Below, piece by piece: positions 34,460-43,944 of a stretch of 64,000 nucleotides of DNA; within the stretch, counting starts at the first letter, position 1, and each line of letters opens with the position of its first letter. Below the pieces are notes generated by a model. The model was not told where the DNA came from, ran no database searches, and saw only the letters and a list, made by a program, of their open reading frames with translations. Position numbers and translations under genes: made by a program. Where the stretch lies: assembly GCA_002395805.1 (NCBI GenBank), contig DGVB01000015.1, positions 1 through 64,000 on the forward strand, read 5' to 3'. This stretch comes from Bacteroidales bacterium UBA4295 (GTDB lineage: Bacteria > Bacteroidota > Bacteroidia > Bacteroidales > Paludibacteraceae).

Positions 34460-34540
34460 ATTTGGATAAACCTACAAATGTTTATGCCTGCTTGACTCAC
34501 AACTGCCAAGCCCGGCGTTAATATGTTGATGTTGTGATAT

Positions 34541-35476
34541 TTATTGCAATCTGAAATTCACCGGAACGGTGTATTTGACGCGAACCGGTTTGCCTCTCTG
34601 TTTGCCGGGTTGCCATCTCGGCATGGACTTGATCACGCGTACTGCCTCTCTGTCAAGCGAAGGATCGCCTCCTGTGCGAACCACCTCCACGTTCTCTATC
34701 TTGCCGTCCTTGGCAACCACGAACTGCACGATCACGCGGCCCTGGATCGAATTCTCCTGCGCGATCTTCGGGTATTTGACGTTCGCAGAGAGGTACTCCG
34801 CCAGCGCGTCCTGTCCACCCGGGAAATCCGGCATCTGCATATAGGGTTCGAACTTCTGCTTCGGACGTTTCACCACTTTGCCTTTCTCATTGTAATAAAC
34901 GGTCGTCAGGTTCGTGGTCTTCTCGTCCAAAGATTCCTCGTATTGCAGCGCTCCGTCGGGGTAATAGCACTTACGGGTATAGAAAATGCCCTCTGCGCCG
35001 TATTTGGAGGCTTTGTAACTCAGGATCACTTCCTCTTTGGTCTTGCCGTTCGGATAGAGATACGTCTCTTGGGCAAGACGGTTGCGCACTTTGGTCGGAG
35101 GCGTGCCGGGCACAACGCTCTTGCGCTCCTCGATCACGAGGGTGTAGATCTCCATGGCTTCCACTTTGCCCTCTGCGTTGAAATAGAGCTGTTTGCCTTT
35201 CTGCAAGCCCTGTCCTTCTCCTGTCGCCACTCGTTTCTGGACGGAGCGCAAGCGATCCTCCGCTTTCGTATAATACTGCATGGTCACAGTATTGGACGCG
35301 GTGTCCACTTTCTTGACCAAACCGTACATCGTCGCTGCCTCTGGCGCAACAGCTTCATAGCTGTCATTCACCCAGATCTTGGCATCCGCCGTATAAAGCG
35401 GATTTGCTTGATCCTCTGCTTGCGCGAACGCCCACGCAGGCATGCACAAAACAATAAAAATTAACAGTCTTTTCAT
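34541..35476 (-). CDS. TonB-family energy-transducer-like protein with MORN-like repeats
   Basis: A 311-residue exported protein; the signal peptide ends in WAFAQ. The central region (about 105-205) holds repeated YFNAEGKVE, YPNGKTKEE, YYPDGALQY and YYNEKGKVV units like those of MORN/YwqK proteins. The C-terminal TonB-like domain (about 215-311) has FPGGQDALAEYLSANVKYP, GRVIVQFVVAKDGKIENVEV and MPRWQPGKQRGKPVRVKYTV. Unlike a true TonB it has a cleavable signal rather than an obvious anchor and proline-rich span, so it may be periplasmic. The start at 35476 follows a promoter at 35510-35541. Confidence 0.85.
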   Translation of the reverse strand: MKRLLIFIVLCMPAWAFAQAEDQANPLYTADAKIWVNDSYEAVAPEAATMYGLVKKVDTASNTVTMQYYTKAEDRLRSVQKRVATGEGQGLQKGKQLYFNAEGKVEAMEIYTLVIEERKSVVPGTPPTKVRNRLAQETYLYPNGKTKEEVILSYKASKYGAEGIFYTRKCYYPDGALQYEESLDEKTTNLTTVYYNEKGKVVKRPKQKFEPYMQMPDFPGGQDALAEYLSANVKYPKIAQENSIQGRVIVQFVVAKDGKIENVEVVRTGGDPSLDREAVRVIKSMPRWQPGKQRGKPVRVKYTVPVNFRLQ

Positions 35477-35509
35477 GTTCCTTTTCATACGCACGTACAT
35501 TTGAGCCTG

Positions 35510-35541
35510 CAAAATTACTACTTTTTTTTGACATATGCAAA
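35510..35541 (-). promoter_or_regulatory. promoter of the TonB-like gene
   Basis: Leftward TTTG (35538-35541) and TAATTTTG (35510-35517), 20-bp spacer; the -33 box extends to TTTGCATATGTCAAAA. Confidence 0.85.
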
Positions 35542-35555
35542 TATAAAATTTTCAA

Positions 35556-35690
35556 CAAAAAGTGTATATATACATAGTATATATACAGTAAAAGCGCATT
35601 AAGTGCAAAAAACGGCAAATATCCTATGGGTATCTTATGGTTATCCTATGGGTATCTTATGGTGCGATCACAATCTTTACCCTATTTTGT
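35556..35690. repeat. 135-bp dispersed regulatory-like element, copy 1
   Basis: Order of parts: an alternating GTATATATACATAGTATATA stretch, GTAAAAGCGCATT, a spacer with TGCAAAAAA, four TATCCTATGGG or TATCTTATGG words, and CCTATTTTGT. An inverted copy lies at 55768-55902. Both sit between divergent genes. Confidence 0.75.
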
Positions 35691-35732
35691 GTTCTCCGTC
35701 ATTGTGTTTTGTCGATTATTTTTACATAATTA

Positions 35733-35764
35733 TTTGCACAATTCGAAAAAAAATTGTAAATTTG
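35733..35764 (+). promoter_or_regulatory. promoter of the MgtC-family gene
   Basis: TTTG (35733-35736) and TAAATTTG (35757-35764) with a 20-bp spacer. Confidence 0.85.
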
Positions 35765-35784
35765 CACCCGATTTCGAGACGGCT

Positions 35785-36261
35785 ATGATTGACACTTTTA
35801 TTCAGACAAATTGGATACAGTTGCTGACGAAAGTTCTGTTGGCGACGGCGCTGGGTTATTTGATGGGTATGGAGCGCGAGATGCACGGAAAAGCGGTGGG
35901 CCGCAGGACCATCTCATTAATCGCGATCGGCAGTATGCTGTATGTTTTGATGTCCCCCTCTATCATGGGCGGCGACAATTCCCGTGTGATAGCGCAAGTG
36001 GTGTCAGGAATCGGTTTTCTAGGCGCAGGTATTATCTTCAAGCACGGCGACACGGTAAAAGGTCTGACCACAGCAGCCACCGTGTGGTGCGCCGCAGCTA
36101 TCGGCTGTCTTTGCGGTGTGGGCATGTTTGCCGAAGCCATCATCGGGACGGCAGTAGTGATGATCATCAACCTGCTATTCAAACATCCGGCGAAGAAGGG
36201 ACAAAGTGACAAAGAGCAAAGTGACAAGGGACAAAGGGCGGGCAATGATATTGCCCTATAA
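35785..36261 (+). CDS. MgtC/SapB family membrane protein
   Basis: A 158-residue inner-membrane protein with four or five hydrophobic helices and the family segments ALGYLMGMEREMHGKAVGRR (acidic/basic signature), GIGFLGAGIIFKHGDTVKGL and TTAATVWCAAAIG. MgtC-like proteins help cells cope with low Mg2+ or acid, partly through ATP synthase; the role here is inferred from family only. I use the ATG at 35785 because transcription starts near 35771. The C-terminal tail KGQSDKEQSDKGQR is encoded by a short-word array and is probably dispensable. Confidence 0.9.
   Translation: MIDTFIQTNWIQLLTKVLLATALGYLMGMEREMHGKAVGRRTISLIAIGSMLYVLMSPSIMGGDNSRVIAQVVSGIGFLGAGIIFKHGDTVKGLTTAATVWCAAAIGCLCGVGMFAEAIIGTAVVMIINLLFKHPAKKGQSDKEQSDKGQRAGNDIAL
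36198..36237. repeat. GACAAAGTGACAAAG word array (family W), in-frame
   Basis: Encodes the repetitive C-terminal tail of the MgtC-family protein. Confidence 0.65.
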
Positions 36262-36342
36262 TACAAAGAAAGATTTTAAAGGTCAAAAATTATCGAAAAT
36301 TAGGGAAAATTAAAATATAGGGAAACTTAATTACTGATACTT

Positions 36343-37152
36343 ATGATAAAAAAACACATTCTTTATTTGCTGGTATGCATAGTGGGCATGAGTATGCAAA
36401 GCATGCCGGCGTTCGGATGGGGACAAGAAGGACACCGTATTATCGCGAAAATCGCGTATGACAACCTGAGTTGCAGAGTGAAGAAGAAAGTGGACAAGAT
36501 CACCGGCAAGCGCGGAATGATCTACTGGTCCAACTGGGCGGACGAGATCAAAAGCGACAATATCTACCCGCAGAGTATCAAAGACGGATGGCATTACCAG
36601 GATTTTGAGGCAGGGCTGAGCGACAGCCTTGTAGCCGATGCGCTGGTTCATTACCGCTCCGAAGGCGGAAACCTATTCCGCGCGCTGGATTCGCTGGAGT
36701 TGGAGATGGCGGGGGAGAAAGTGGATCCGATGAATGCGAACCATATCATGCGATTTATCATTCACCTGAACGGTGACCGTTATTGTCCGGTGCATATCGC
36801 GCACATGGACGACAAAGGCGGTAACACCGTGAAGATGAAATGGTTCGGCCGCGAGACGAACCTGCATGCCGTATGGGACTCCAAGATCATCGAGAGCCAA
36901 GGGTATAGCTACACCGAGTACGCCCAGATGATCGAAGACGAATACCGGGATATGAAAAAAGAGATCGAGCAGAAGAGCGACGAGCAGCTGCTGATAGAGA
37001 GTTACCATATGACCGAAGCGATCTACCAATACCAGCAGATTTGGGACGGCAATCCATATCACTATATCTACACCTGGCGGCAGCCAATGGAGCGGCAGCT
37101 CTATACCGCCGGAATACGGCTCGCTATGCGGCTGAACAAAATGCTGAAATAA
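36343..37152 (+). CDS. S1/P1-type nuclease
   Basis: A 269-residue exported zinc nuclease. After the signal peptide (ending MPAFG) the mature chain begins WGQEGHRIIAKIA, giving the conserved N-terminal Trp and His ligands. Other family motifs are YWSNWADEIKSD, DGWHYQDFE, MRFIIHLNGDRYCPVHIAH and ETNLHAVWDSKII. It should cleave single-stranded RNA/DNA to 5'-nucleotides in the periplasm or outside. It precedes a TonB-dependent receptor gene by 16 bp, suggesting a shared operon and a nucleic-acid uptake task. Confidence 0.93.
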   Translation: MIKKHILYLLVCIVGMSMQSMPAFGWGQEGHRIIAKIAYDNLSCRVKKKVDKITGKRGMIYWSNWADEIKSDNIYPQSIKDGWHYQDFEAGLSDSLVADALVHYRSEGGNLFRALDSLELEMAGEKVDPMNANHIMRFIIHLNGDRYCPVHIAHMDDKGGNTVKMKWFGRETNLHAVWDSKIIESQGYSYTEYAQMIEDEYRDMKKEIEQKSDEQLLIESYHMTEAIYQYQQIWDGNPYHYIYTWRQPMERQLYTAGIRLAMRLNKMLK

Positions 37153-37168
37153 TGAATAGTTCAAAGAT

Positions 37169-39883
37169 ATGAAAAGATTTATTCCTTTTGTGCTGTGTCT
37201 GTTTGCGGCGGGGAGTCTGTTCGCCCAGGCACAGAAAGTGACAGGAAGCGTTCGGGACGCAAAGACCGGTGAGGAACTCATCGGCGTGTCGGTTCTGGAG
37301 GTCGGAACCACCAACGGAAACACCACCGATTTGGATGGTAATTTCACGCTGAACGTGGAGCCCGGAGCGACCCTGCAGTTGTCGTATGTGGGGTACAAGA
37401 CCCTGGAGATCGGCGCCAAGAAAGGCGACCTCGGCGTCATTCGTCTGGAGCCGGAAGCGATAGCCCTGGAAGACGTGACGATCACCGGCCAGATGGCACG
37501 TACGCAACAGACGCCGGTAGCGGTCAGCCAAGTGACTGCGCTGGAGATTGAGGAGCGTCTGGCAGGTCAGGAGTTTCCGGAAGTGCTGAAAAACACACCG
37601 GGTGTGCACGCCAACGGTCAAGGTGGCGGTTGGGGCGACTCGGAGATCTGGATGCGCGGTTTCGACAACACCAACGTAGCAACCATGATCAACGGTGTCC
37701 CCATGAACGACATGGAGGGCGGAACGGTCTATTGGAGCAACTGGCAAGGTCTGAGCGACGTCACATCCGTCATGCAGACCCAGCGCGGTATGGGTGCTTC
37801 GAAGTTGTCGGCTCCTTCTGTGGGTGGTACGATCAACATCGTCACCCGCGGTATAGACGCCAAGAAAGGCGGTTCGCTGAGTTACGCTATGGGAAACGAC
37901 GGATATAACAAAGTGATGTTCAGCGTGAGCACGGGTCTGATGAAAAACGGTTGGGCGATCACCGTCATGGGCAGCCGCACTTGGGGTAACGGATATATCC
38001 AGGGAACAAGTTTCCAAGGATACAGCTATTTCGCGAATATCTCCAAACGCATCAACGAGAACCACCAGCTCTCCCTCACCGGTTTCGGTGCGCCGCAGTG
38101 GCACTGGACGCGTCCGGCAGGACGTTACGGCGCGCTGACGCTGGCGGAGTGGAACCGCGTGGCGCAATACATGCCGTCCGGTATGGACCGCCGCAGATAC
38201 AACCCTTCCTACGGTCTCGGACGCGACGGCAAACAGGCGGGTACGAACTATAACCAATACCACAAGCCGCAGATCAGTCTCAACCACATCTGGCAGATTG
38301 ACGACCTAAGCAGTCTCTCCACCACCGCCTATGTCTCCATCGGACGCGGTTTCGGACGCACGGCGGAGAACGGCTACGGTTCGGCTTATTCGTACAGCGA
38401 CCTCACCAACGGAGCAGCAAACGGTCAGATCACCACTACGTTCCGCGACCCCGTCACCGGTATGTTTGACTACGGCATGGTGCAAGAGATCAACGCTGCT
38501 TCGGAGTCCGGTTCGGAACTCGTCATCTGCGAGAACCGTAACTACCATAACTGGGTGGGACTCGTCTCGACGTACGACAAGAAATTCCTTGACTGCCTCG
38601 AACTGACAGCCGGTGTCGATGTGCGCTACTACCAAGGAATCCACCAAGCGGTCGTAAGCGACCTTTTCGGCGGCAGTTATTATATCGACGCTACGCGTAG
38701 CAAGGTCAATCCGGCGAATAATCCCAATGCCGCTGACATCAACTGGGTGACCGAGAAATTAGGAGTTGGCGACATCGCCTACCGCGACTACACAGGTACG
38801 ATCGTGCAGGAAGGAATCTTCGGAAGCCTGGAATACAGCAAGAACAATCTCTCCGCCTTCATCAACGGTTCGCTCTCTTTCAACCATAACTGGCGTACCG
38901 ACCGCTACTATTATAATAATGTAACCGCGCGCGACTCCGTTGTACGCGTGAGCGGAACAATCAAGGGCGGTCTGAACTACAAGTTCGCCAAATGGCACAA
39001 CGTGTTCGTCAACGCCGGTTACATCAGCCGTGCGCCGAAGTACCAGAATATCTACATGTCCGTCAGCACGTCCAATGCCATCAACAACCAGGCGCGCAAC
39101 GAGCAGATCGCGTCCGTGGAAGTGGGGTACGGATTCGAGAACCAATACGCTTCGATCCACGTGAACGGCTATTTCACAGAATGGATGGACAAAGCGATGA
39201 CCAAATACGGCACGTTGAACGACCAGGTGACCAATTACTACCTTAATATGACGGGCGTAGGCGCGCGCCATATGGGTCTGGAGTTCGAAGCCAAAGCCCG
39301 TCCGACCAAATGGCTGGAGATCAGCGCCATGGTTTCGCTCGGAGACTGGAAATGGGACCGCGACAGCGTAGTCGGTTACGCTTACGACGAACACGGCCTG
39401 CCTATGACCGCCGACGGTCAAGTGACGGAAATAGGAGCGCCAGACCATTTCTGGGCGAAAGTAAACATGAAGGGCATTCACGTCGGCGGACAGGCACAGA
39501 CAACCGCCAACTTCGGTATTCTCTTCAAGCCGTTCAAGGGCTTCCGTATTGGCGGCGAATATACGCTGTATGATCGCAACTATAGTTATTATTCCTTCTC
39601 GGGAAGCGATCTGACGCCGGGTAAAGTGATGAATATCGTAGAGCCTTACCGCTGTCCTTTAGGCGGCAGTCTGGACCTGCGCGCCAGCTATTCGTTCGAT
39701 ATGGGACCGATCCGCGCTACCCTCGGAGGCAATGTGACGAATGTGCTGAACCAATACTATATCGAGAAAGCCTGGTCCGCCAGCACGACAACCACCACCG
39801 TGTCGGAGAACACCAAGGATAACATCTATTTCTTCTACAACAAGGGAAGACAGTGGAATATACGTCTCAAATTGCAATTCTAA
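37169..39883 (+). CDS. TonB-dependent receptor
   Basis: A 904-residue outer-membrane receptor with signal peptide ...SLFAQ, a carboxypeptidase-regulatory-like N-terminal domain (about 24-105; VTGSVRDAKTGEELIGVSVL, GNFTLNV), a plug (about 120-225; TPGVHANGQGG, IWMRGFDNTNVATMINGVPM, GGTINIVTRG) and a long 22-stranded-type barrel ending WNIRLKLQF. No SusD partner follows, so it is not a classic Sus glycan system. Gene context (nuclease upstream, OB-fold lipoprotein 6 bp downstream, Tsx-like protein further on) suggests nucleic-acid or nucleotide-related substrates, but the ligand is not visible in the sequence. Confidence 0.93.
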   Translation: MKRFIPFVLCLFAAGSLFAQAQKVTGSVRDAKTGEELIGVSVLEVGTTNGNTTDLDGNFTLNVEPGATLQLSYVGYKTLEIGAKKGDLGVIRLEPEAIALEDVTITGQMARTQQTPVAVSQVTALEIEERLAGQEFPEVLKNTPGVHANGQGGGWGDSEIWMRGFDNTNVATMINGVPMNDMEGGTVYWSNWQGLSDVTSVMQTQRGMGASKLSAPSVGGTINIVTRGIDAKKGGSLSYAMGNDGYNKVMFSVSTGLMKNGWAITVMGSRTWGNGYIQGTSFQGYSYFANISKRINENHQLSLTGFGAPQWHWTRPAGRYGALTLAEWNRVAQYMPSGMDRRRYNPSYGLGRDGKQAGTNYNQYHKPQISLNHIWQIDDLSSLSTTAYVSIGRGFGRTAENGYGSAYSYSDLTNGAANGQITTTFRDPVTGMFDYGMVQEINAASESGSELVICENRNYHNWVGLVSTYDKKFLDCLELTAGVDVRYYQGIHQAVVSDLFGGSYYIDATRSKVNPANNPNAADINWVTEKLGVGDIAYRDYTGTIVQEGIFGSLEYSKNNLSAFINGSLSFNHNWRTDRYYYNNVTARDSVVRVSGTIKGGLNYKFAKWHNVFVNAGYISRAPKYQNIYMSVSTSNAINNQARNEQIASVEVGYGFENQYASIHVNGYFTEWMDKAMTKYGTLNDQVTNYYLNMTGVGARHMGLEFEAKARPTKWLEISAMVSLGDWKWDRDSVVGYAYDEHGLPMTADGQVTEIGAPDHFWAKVNMKGIHVGGQAQTTANFGILFKPFKGFRIGGEYTLYDRNYSYYSFSGSDLTPGKVMNIVEPYRCPLGGSLDLRASYSFDMGPIRATLGGNVTNVLNQYYIEKAWSASTTTTTVSENTKDNIYFFYNKGRQWNIRLKLQF

Positions 39884-39889
39884 GTCATT

Positions 39890-41689
39890 ATGAAAACGAA
39901 AATTATATTAAGCACAGCCTTGGTACTTGGTACCTTGTCCCTTTGTACTTCGTGCGAGAACTATTTCGACGAGAAATATATGGGAAACGGCGATCCGCAG
40001 ATCACGGACGTGCGTACCGGCATGACTTACACGCTGACGGACGATGACTACAAACTCGTCACCACTTTTGCGGAGAACCAAGAGAAAGCCCTTGCGCTTG
40101 ATCCGACGGACTCCACCGGTCTGAAAGAATTGCTAGCCATCGCCACGGAGAAATCCTTCACAGAGAGCGCCTCGGCGGATATGTACGTGCCGGCATTAAT
40201 GCAAAGCAAGTTCCCGTATCTGGATAACGGTACTACCTGCGATGTACTGTACACGATGCGCGAAGGCAAATCCAGCCGCGTCAAAGAGTTCACAGGAGCT
40301 CAGGGTTTTGCGCTCACCACGGATGACTACGAGACGATCTGGCAGAAACGCGGTGCTGACTACCTCACTCCGGCTACAGTACCCGGTATTCCGGCCTTCC
40401 TGAGCGGCAAAATCACCACTGCCAAAGAGGGTCTGATTGCGTTGATCTCCTATGTCTATAGCGAAGACGAGCCCGATCCATCGGAGTTATCGGATTTCCT
40501 GCCATACGAACTGACGCTGAGCGAATTGCTCGCTTTTCCGGATGAGAAGCGCCATATGATTCACGGCTATGTAGGAGAAGTGAAGTCTTCTATCTCCGGT
40601 CGTTTCTACATGGTTGACGGCGAAGCGAGCATCTATGTCTATGGTCTGACGGACGAAGACGGCAACAAGGTATGGAAAGACAAAGGTATCCAGACGGGCG
40701 ACGCGATCACCATCATCGGACGCTACTCCACAGAGAGCGGTGAGCCTCAGATTTTGGATGCAGTTTATGTCAACCATACGCCGGCCGGCGCTCCTGCACC
40801 GAGACGTGCCAAACAGGCCCGACATTTCGAGAATATCAACGCGCTCTACCAGTTAACCGCGGAAGGTTGGGTTCCTTATGCAAACGAGCAACTGAAAGCA
40901 GCTATCGCGCTGCCGCAGCGGATCTATGAATCCGCCGGAGTGAGCCAGATTACAGACATGAATATCATTCTCAAATACCTGCAAGCCACCTATCCTTATG
41001 CCGCAGACAAAGAGATCTATCTCGTGGCATATATGGGTAAGAACGGCGCTACCGCTGACGAATGGGTTGTGAATGGCACCGAGTTTGAATTAACCACAGG
41101 GTATATTACCGAGACAATGTCCTTCGAACGTAAGAACAACGCGTGGATGGCGAATATATCCACCTATCTGCAAGCGAAATTCGTCGGCGAAGGTCCTGGT
41201 AAATTCACGATCCAACATGTCTCGCTGGACGGACTGAATTATATCTGGCGGTATCAAGCAGCCTACGGCATGACCGCATCGGCCTATGTCAGCGGCACCA
41301 ACCATCGTGTGGAGGACTGGCTGATCTCGCCGAACATCCGTCTCAAGAAGAGCGTCCAGCCGCAGCTGACATTCGATCATGCAATACGCTACGGCAATGT
41401 GACAGACAACCCCAAATGGCTTAATGTCATGGTGACCGACAACTACACCGGCGATGTAACGACCACTGAATGGAAACAACTCGAATGGGTGGAAGAGTTG
41501 CCGGACGGCAGTAACTGGGTATTCCGCTCTGCAGGCACATGGGACTTGAGCGAATACAACGGCAAAACGATTGTTATCGCCTTCCGTTATGACACAGACA
41601 TTGACGGCATCGAAGTACCTTCCGCTCCGACATGGGAGATACAGAACCTGTTGTTGGCGGAGCCAGCCGAAGAAGAAAACGAGGAATAA
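39890..41689 (+). CDS. OB-fold and adhesin-like surface lipoprotein
   Basis: A 599-residue lipoprotein (LCTSC, Cys22), 6 bp after the receptor gene, so probably its surface partner. After an uncharacterised N-terminal region, about residues 220-305 form an OB-fold-like domain (HMIHGYVGEVKSSISGRFYM, ASIYVYGLTDEDGN, GDAITIIGRYS) of the type seen in DUF5689/YhcR-like proteins. The C-terminal part (about 400-590) resembles a choice-of-anchor/cleaved-adhesin jelly roll (VEDWLISPNIRLKKSVQPQL, GKTIVIAFRYDTDIDGI). The signal peptide itself contains a word array (CTTGGTACTTGGTACC) encoding LVLGTLSL. Confidence 0.75.
   Translation: MKTKIILSTALVLGTLSLCTSCENYFDEKYMGNGDPQITDVRTGMTYTLTDDDYKLVTTFAENQEKALALDPTDSTGLKELLAIATEKSFTESASADMYVPALMQSKFPYLDNGTTCDVLYTMREGKSSRVKEFTGAQGFALTTDDYETIWQKRGADYLTPATVPGIPAFLSGKITTAKEGLIALISYVYSEDEPDPSELSDFLPYELTLSELLAFPDEKRHMIHGYVGEVKSSISGRFYMVDGEASIYVYGLTDEDGNKVWKDKGIQTGDAITIIGRYSTESGEPQILDAVYVNHTPAGAPAPRRAKQARHFENINALYQLTAEGWVPYANEQLKAAIALPQRIYESAGVSQITDMNIILKYLQATYPYAADKEIYLVAYMGKNGATADEWVVNGTEFELTTGYITETMSFERKNNAWMANISTYLQAKFVGEGPGKFTIQHVSLDGLNYIWRYQAAYGMTASAYVSGTNHRVEDWLISPNIRLKKSVQPQLTFDHAIRYGNVTDNPKWLNVMVTDNYTGDVTTTEWKQLEWVEELPDGSNWVFRSAGTWDLSEYNGKTIVIAFRYDTDIDGIEVPSAPTWEIQNLLLAEPAEEENEE
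39918..39950. repeat. CTTGGTACTTGGTACC word array (family W), in signal peptide
   Basis: Forms part of the hydrophobic core of the lipoprotein signal peptide at 39890-41689. The related word TTGTACCTTGTACATTG is at 50093-50125. Confidence 0.45.
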
Positions 41690-41740
41690 CTAACACCAAA
41701 TAATTTTACTATTTCCAATTTAATTAAAATTAACACGCAA

Positions 41741-42931
41741 ATGAAAAAGATTTTTACTTTCGCAGCAATCCTGTTTGCTGCAATGAGCCTCAACGCTCAA
41801 GAATCGATCACTTGTGCAGAAGCACTCACTCTTATGCCTGCCCAGCACAATGACGAGACCCAAGAAGTGTACACGGTTACAGGCTATGTTACCAACACCA
41901 ACGGTGCTATCAGTCCTTCTCGTACCGATGCTTCTATCGACCAACAGACTTTTTGGATGGATGATGCTAAGGGCTCCAAGAAAACCGTACAAGGCTACTG
42001 GTGCAACCTGCCGGGACACGAAGCACTCAACGTAGGCGACAAGATTTCCGTAACAGGCAAAATCATGAACTATAACAACGCACCGGAAATCAAGAACGGC
42101 GACGTAGTGATCATAGAGCGCGCTACTGTACAAATTGACACGATTGATGCATCTGTTTGCGAGGCTCTGGAAGAAGGTTCTTCGCTCAACGCGGGTGACT
42201 ATTCAGACGATGTATTTAAAGTATACGGCCGTTTGAAAGGAGCAGACCAAGTGAACAATAATGGTCAGCACACATTCGAGATGGCTTGTGGCGAGGATGT
42301 ATTCAAACCCTATAATTGCAAGGGTGCAGAAGGTCTGGAACTCGGCAAGGGCGATAGTGTAGTAGTTATCGGCAAACTCTACAACTACAACGGAACAATT
42401 GAGATCTCCAACGGTACTGTTGAGCTCATTGAGAAGAGCCAAGAGGAAGAAGTGATTATTGAAGTGAATGTAGCAGGGGCTGTTGAGGCAGCTATGGCAC
42501 TGCCTAACAGTGGTACTTCTACAGACCGCTATGCTGTTACCGGATATGTTGATTCGATCGCTGTGGCATATGACGCCACCTACGGCAACATCTCTTTCTT
42601 CATGACCGACGACATGGCTAACCCGACTTACAATTTCGAGGCATACCGCGTTAAATGTACTGCTGATGAAGCCGCGTTAATCACTATTGGCCGTAAAGTA
42701 ATTGTTACGGCTATTCTCCAGCACTACTACAAAGCAGAGGATGTTGAGAAACAGTTGCCGGAGATTAACCTGGCAGAGACAGTAGCCGGTGGTACTATCG
42801 AGCTCATCTATGGAGAAGGCATCGAGAACACTGCAGACGAAGCTAAAGCCCTCAAACTCATCGAGGCAGGTCAGGTAGTGATCATCCGCAACGGTGTTCG
42901 CTATAACGCACTGGGTATCGAGGTAAAGTAA
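41741..42931 (+). CDS. secreted OB-fold repeat protein with C-terminal sorting-like signature
   Basis: A 396-residue exported protein (signal ending SLNAQ). It has three successive OB-fold-like repeats: YTVTGYVTNTNGAIS..NVGDKISVTGKIM (about 40-125), FKVYGRLKG..KGDSVVVIGKLYNYNG (about 155-235) and YAVTGYVDSIAVAYD..IGRKVIVTAILQ (about 260-345). OB-folds often bind nucleic acids or oligosaccharides, which would suit the neighbouring nuclease, though this is inference. The C-terminus KLIEAGQVVIIRNGVRYNAL ending GIEVK matches the ends of two other large secreted proteins in the window and may be a secretion or anchoring signal. Confidence 0.75.
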   Translation: MKKIFTFAAILFAAMSLNAQESITCAEALTLMPAQHNDETQEVYTVTGYVTNTNGAISPSRTDASIDQQTFWMDDAKGSKKTVQGYWCNLPGHEALNVGDKISVTGKIMNYNNAPEIKNGDVVIIERATVQIDTIDASVCEALEEGSSLNAGDYSDDVFKVYGRLKGADQVNNNGQHTFEMACGEDVFKPYNCKGAEGLELGKGDSVVVIGKLYNYNGTIEISNGTVELIEKSQEEEVIIEVNVAGAVEAAMALPNSGTSTDRYAVTGYVDSIAVAYDATYGNISFFMTDDMANPTYNFEAYRVKCTADEAALITIGRKVIVTAILQHYYKAEDVEKQLPEINLAETVAGGTIELIYGEGIENTADEAKALKLIEAGQVVIIRNGVRYNALGIEVK

Positions 42932-42969
42932 CGCCCCACCCAACCTCCCCTGTAGGGGAGGAGAAAGAG
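42931..42969. repeat. GC-rich hairpin repeat (family G), intergenic
   Basis: CCTCCCC-TGTA-GGGGAGG with the full left flank GCCCCACCCAA; the cleanest copy of the family. It fills the 41-bp gap between two cotranscribed genes. Confidence 0.8.
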
Positions 42970-42972
42970 TGA

Positions 42973-43821
42973 ATGAGTATTAAGAAGTCCATAGTATCTG
43001 TGGGTTTGTGTCTGTGCTCGCTGATGGCGAGTGCAGGCACGAACCTGCAGTTATACTACGACTTCGGTTCGCTTGGCACGGCATGCGCTAACCAACGCTC
43101 CAACCGCGTCACTACCACGCTTGAACTCTTCTACCCCGACCCTTGGGGCAATACTTTCGCATTCATCGATCTGGACTATAACATCCACCCCTCCGACCCG
43201 AAGAACACACCCTTCATGGGCTATTTCGAGATCGCGCGGTGTCTCAATTTCTGGTCACAGACTCCCGCCAAAGACCTCTCCGTGCAAGTGGAATACAACG
43301 GCGGTCTGGGCCTCTACAAAGACCCGCTCGGCGACATCCGCGGCTATGGAATTGAGCATGCCGCTTTAGTGGGTTTGAACTACTGCCTGCATACAGCCGA
43401 CTACAAGAATATATTCAATCTGGAAATACTATTCAAGTATATCGTAGATGACTATAATATGTGGCAGATAAAAGACGGAAGCGGAAAATGGATTCGTCAG
43501 GCGGGAAATCAAATACCGCTTCAGTTCACTTTTGTCTGGGGATGCGATGATTTCTGTACAGCCCCCGGGCTTCGCTTCTCCGGTTTTCTCGATATATGGG
43601 GACAGAAATTATTGGTGCCCGACTACCAAAACGGCACCTATACTGACCCCACCCAACAATCCTTTGTATTTATTTCCGAACCGCAACTATGGTATAACAT
43701 CGGACGATGGTTCAAATGTCCGAACCTGAATATCGGCACCGAAATCGAGTTCAGTTACAATTTCATCGGTAAGGGATTTATGTGTAATCCTTGCCTCGGT
43801 ATCAAATGGTGTTTTGATTAA
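42973..43821 (+). CDS. DUF5020 (Tsx-like) outer-membrane protein
   Basis: A 282-residue exported protein (signal ending MASA) with NLQLYYDFGS, FAFIDLDYN and FEIARCLNFW, the pattern of the DUF5020 family, which is related to the nucleoside channel Tsx. The strands end with LNIGTEIEFSYNFIGKGF and PCLGIKWCFD. It is probably a 12-stranded outer-membrane channel. Its place next to a nuclease and TonB receptor fits uptake of nucleosides released from nucleic acid, though specificity has to be inferred. Confidence 0.85.
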   Translation: MSIKKSIVSVGLCLCSLMASAGTNLQLYYDFGSLGTACANQRSNRVTTTLELFYPDPWGNTFAFIDLDYNIHPSDPKNTPFMGYFEIARCLNFWSQTPAKDLSVQVEYNGGLGLYKDPLGDIRGYGIEHAALVGLNYCLHTADYKNIFNLEILFKYIVDDYNMWQIKDGSGKWIRQAGNQIPLQFTFVWGCDDFCTAPGLRFSGFLDIWGQKLLVPDYQNGTYTDPTQQSFVFISEPQLWYNIGRWFKCPNLNIGTEIEFSYNFIGKGFMCNPCLGIKWCFD

Positions 43822-43878
43822 TAAAAATGTTTCATTATTCGTCGTTCTGCGCTTAAAAAGCAAAAAAATGTTCAAATA

Positions 43879-43910
43879 TTTGTGTATATAAAGAAAATTA
43901 CGTAATTTTG
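43879..43910 (+). promoter_or_regulatory. promoter of the FN3 surface protein gene
   Basis: TTTG (43879-43882) and TAATTTTG (43903-43910) with a 20-bp spacer. Confidence 0.85.
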
Positions 43911-43944
43911 CGCACTTTTAGCATTTACACAAAGAACAACGAAT

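Noticed and set aside
34460-34540. Regulatory leader (T-box or ribosomal-type) before thrS
   Set aside because: Only about 80 bp are available, with no stem-loop or anticodon-like element; T-boxes are also not expected in this phylum.
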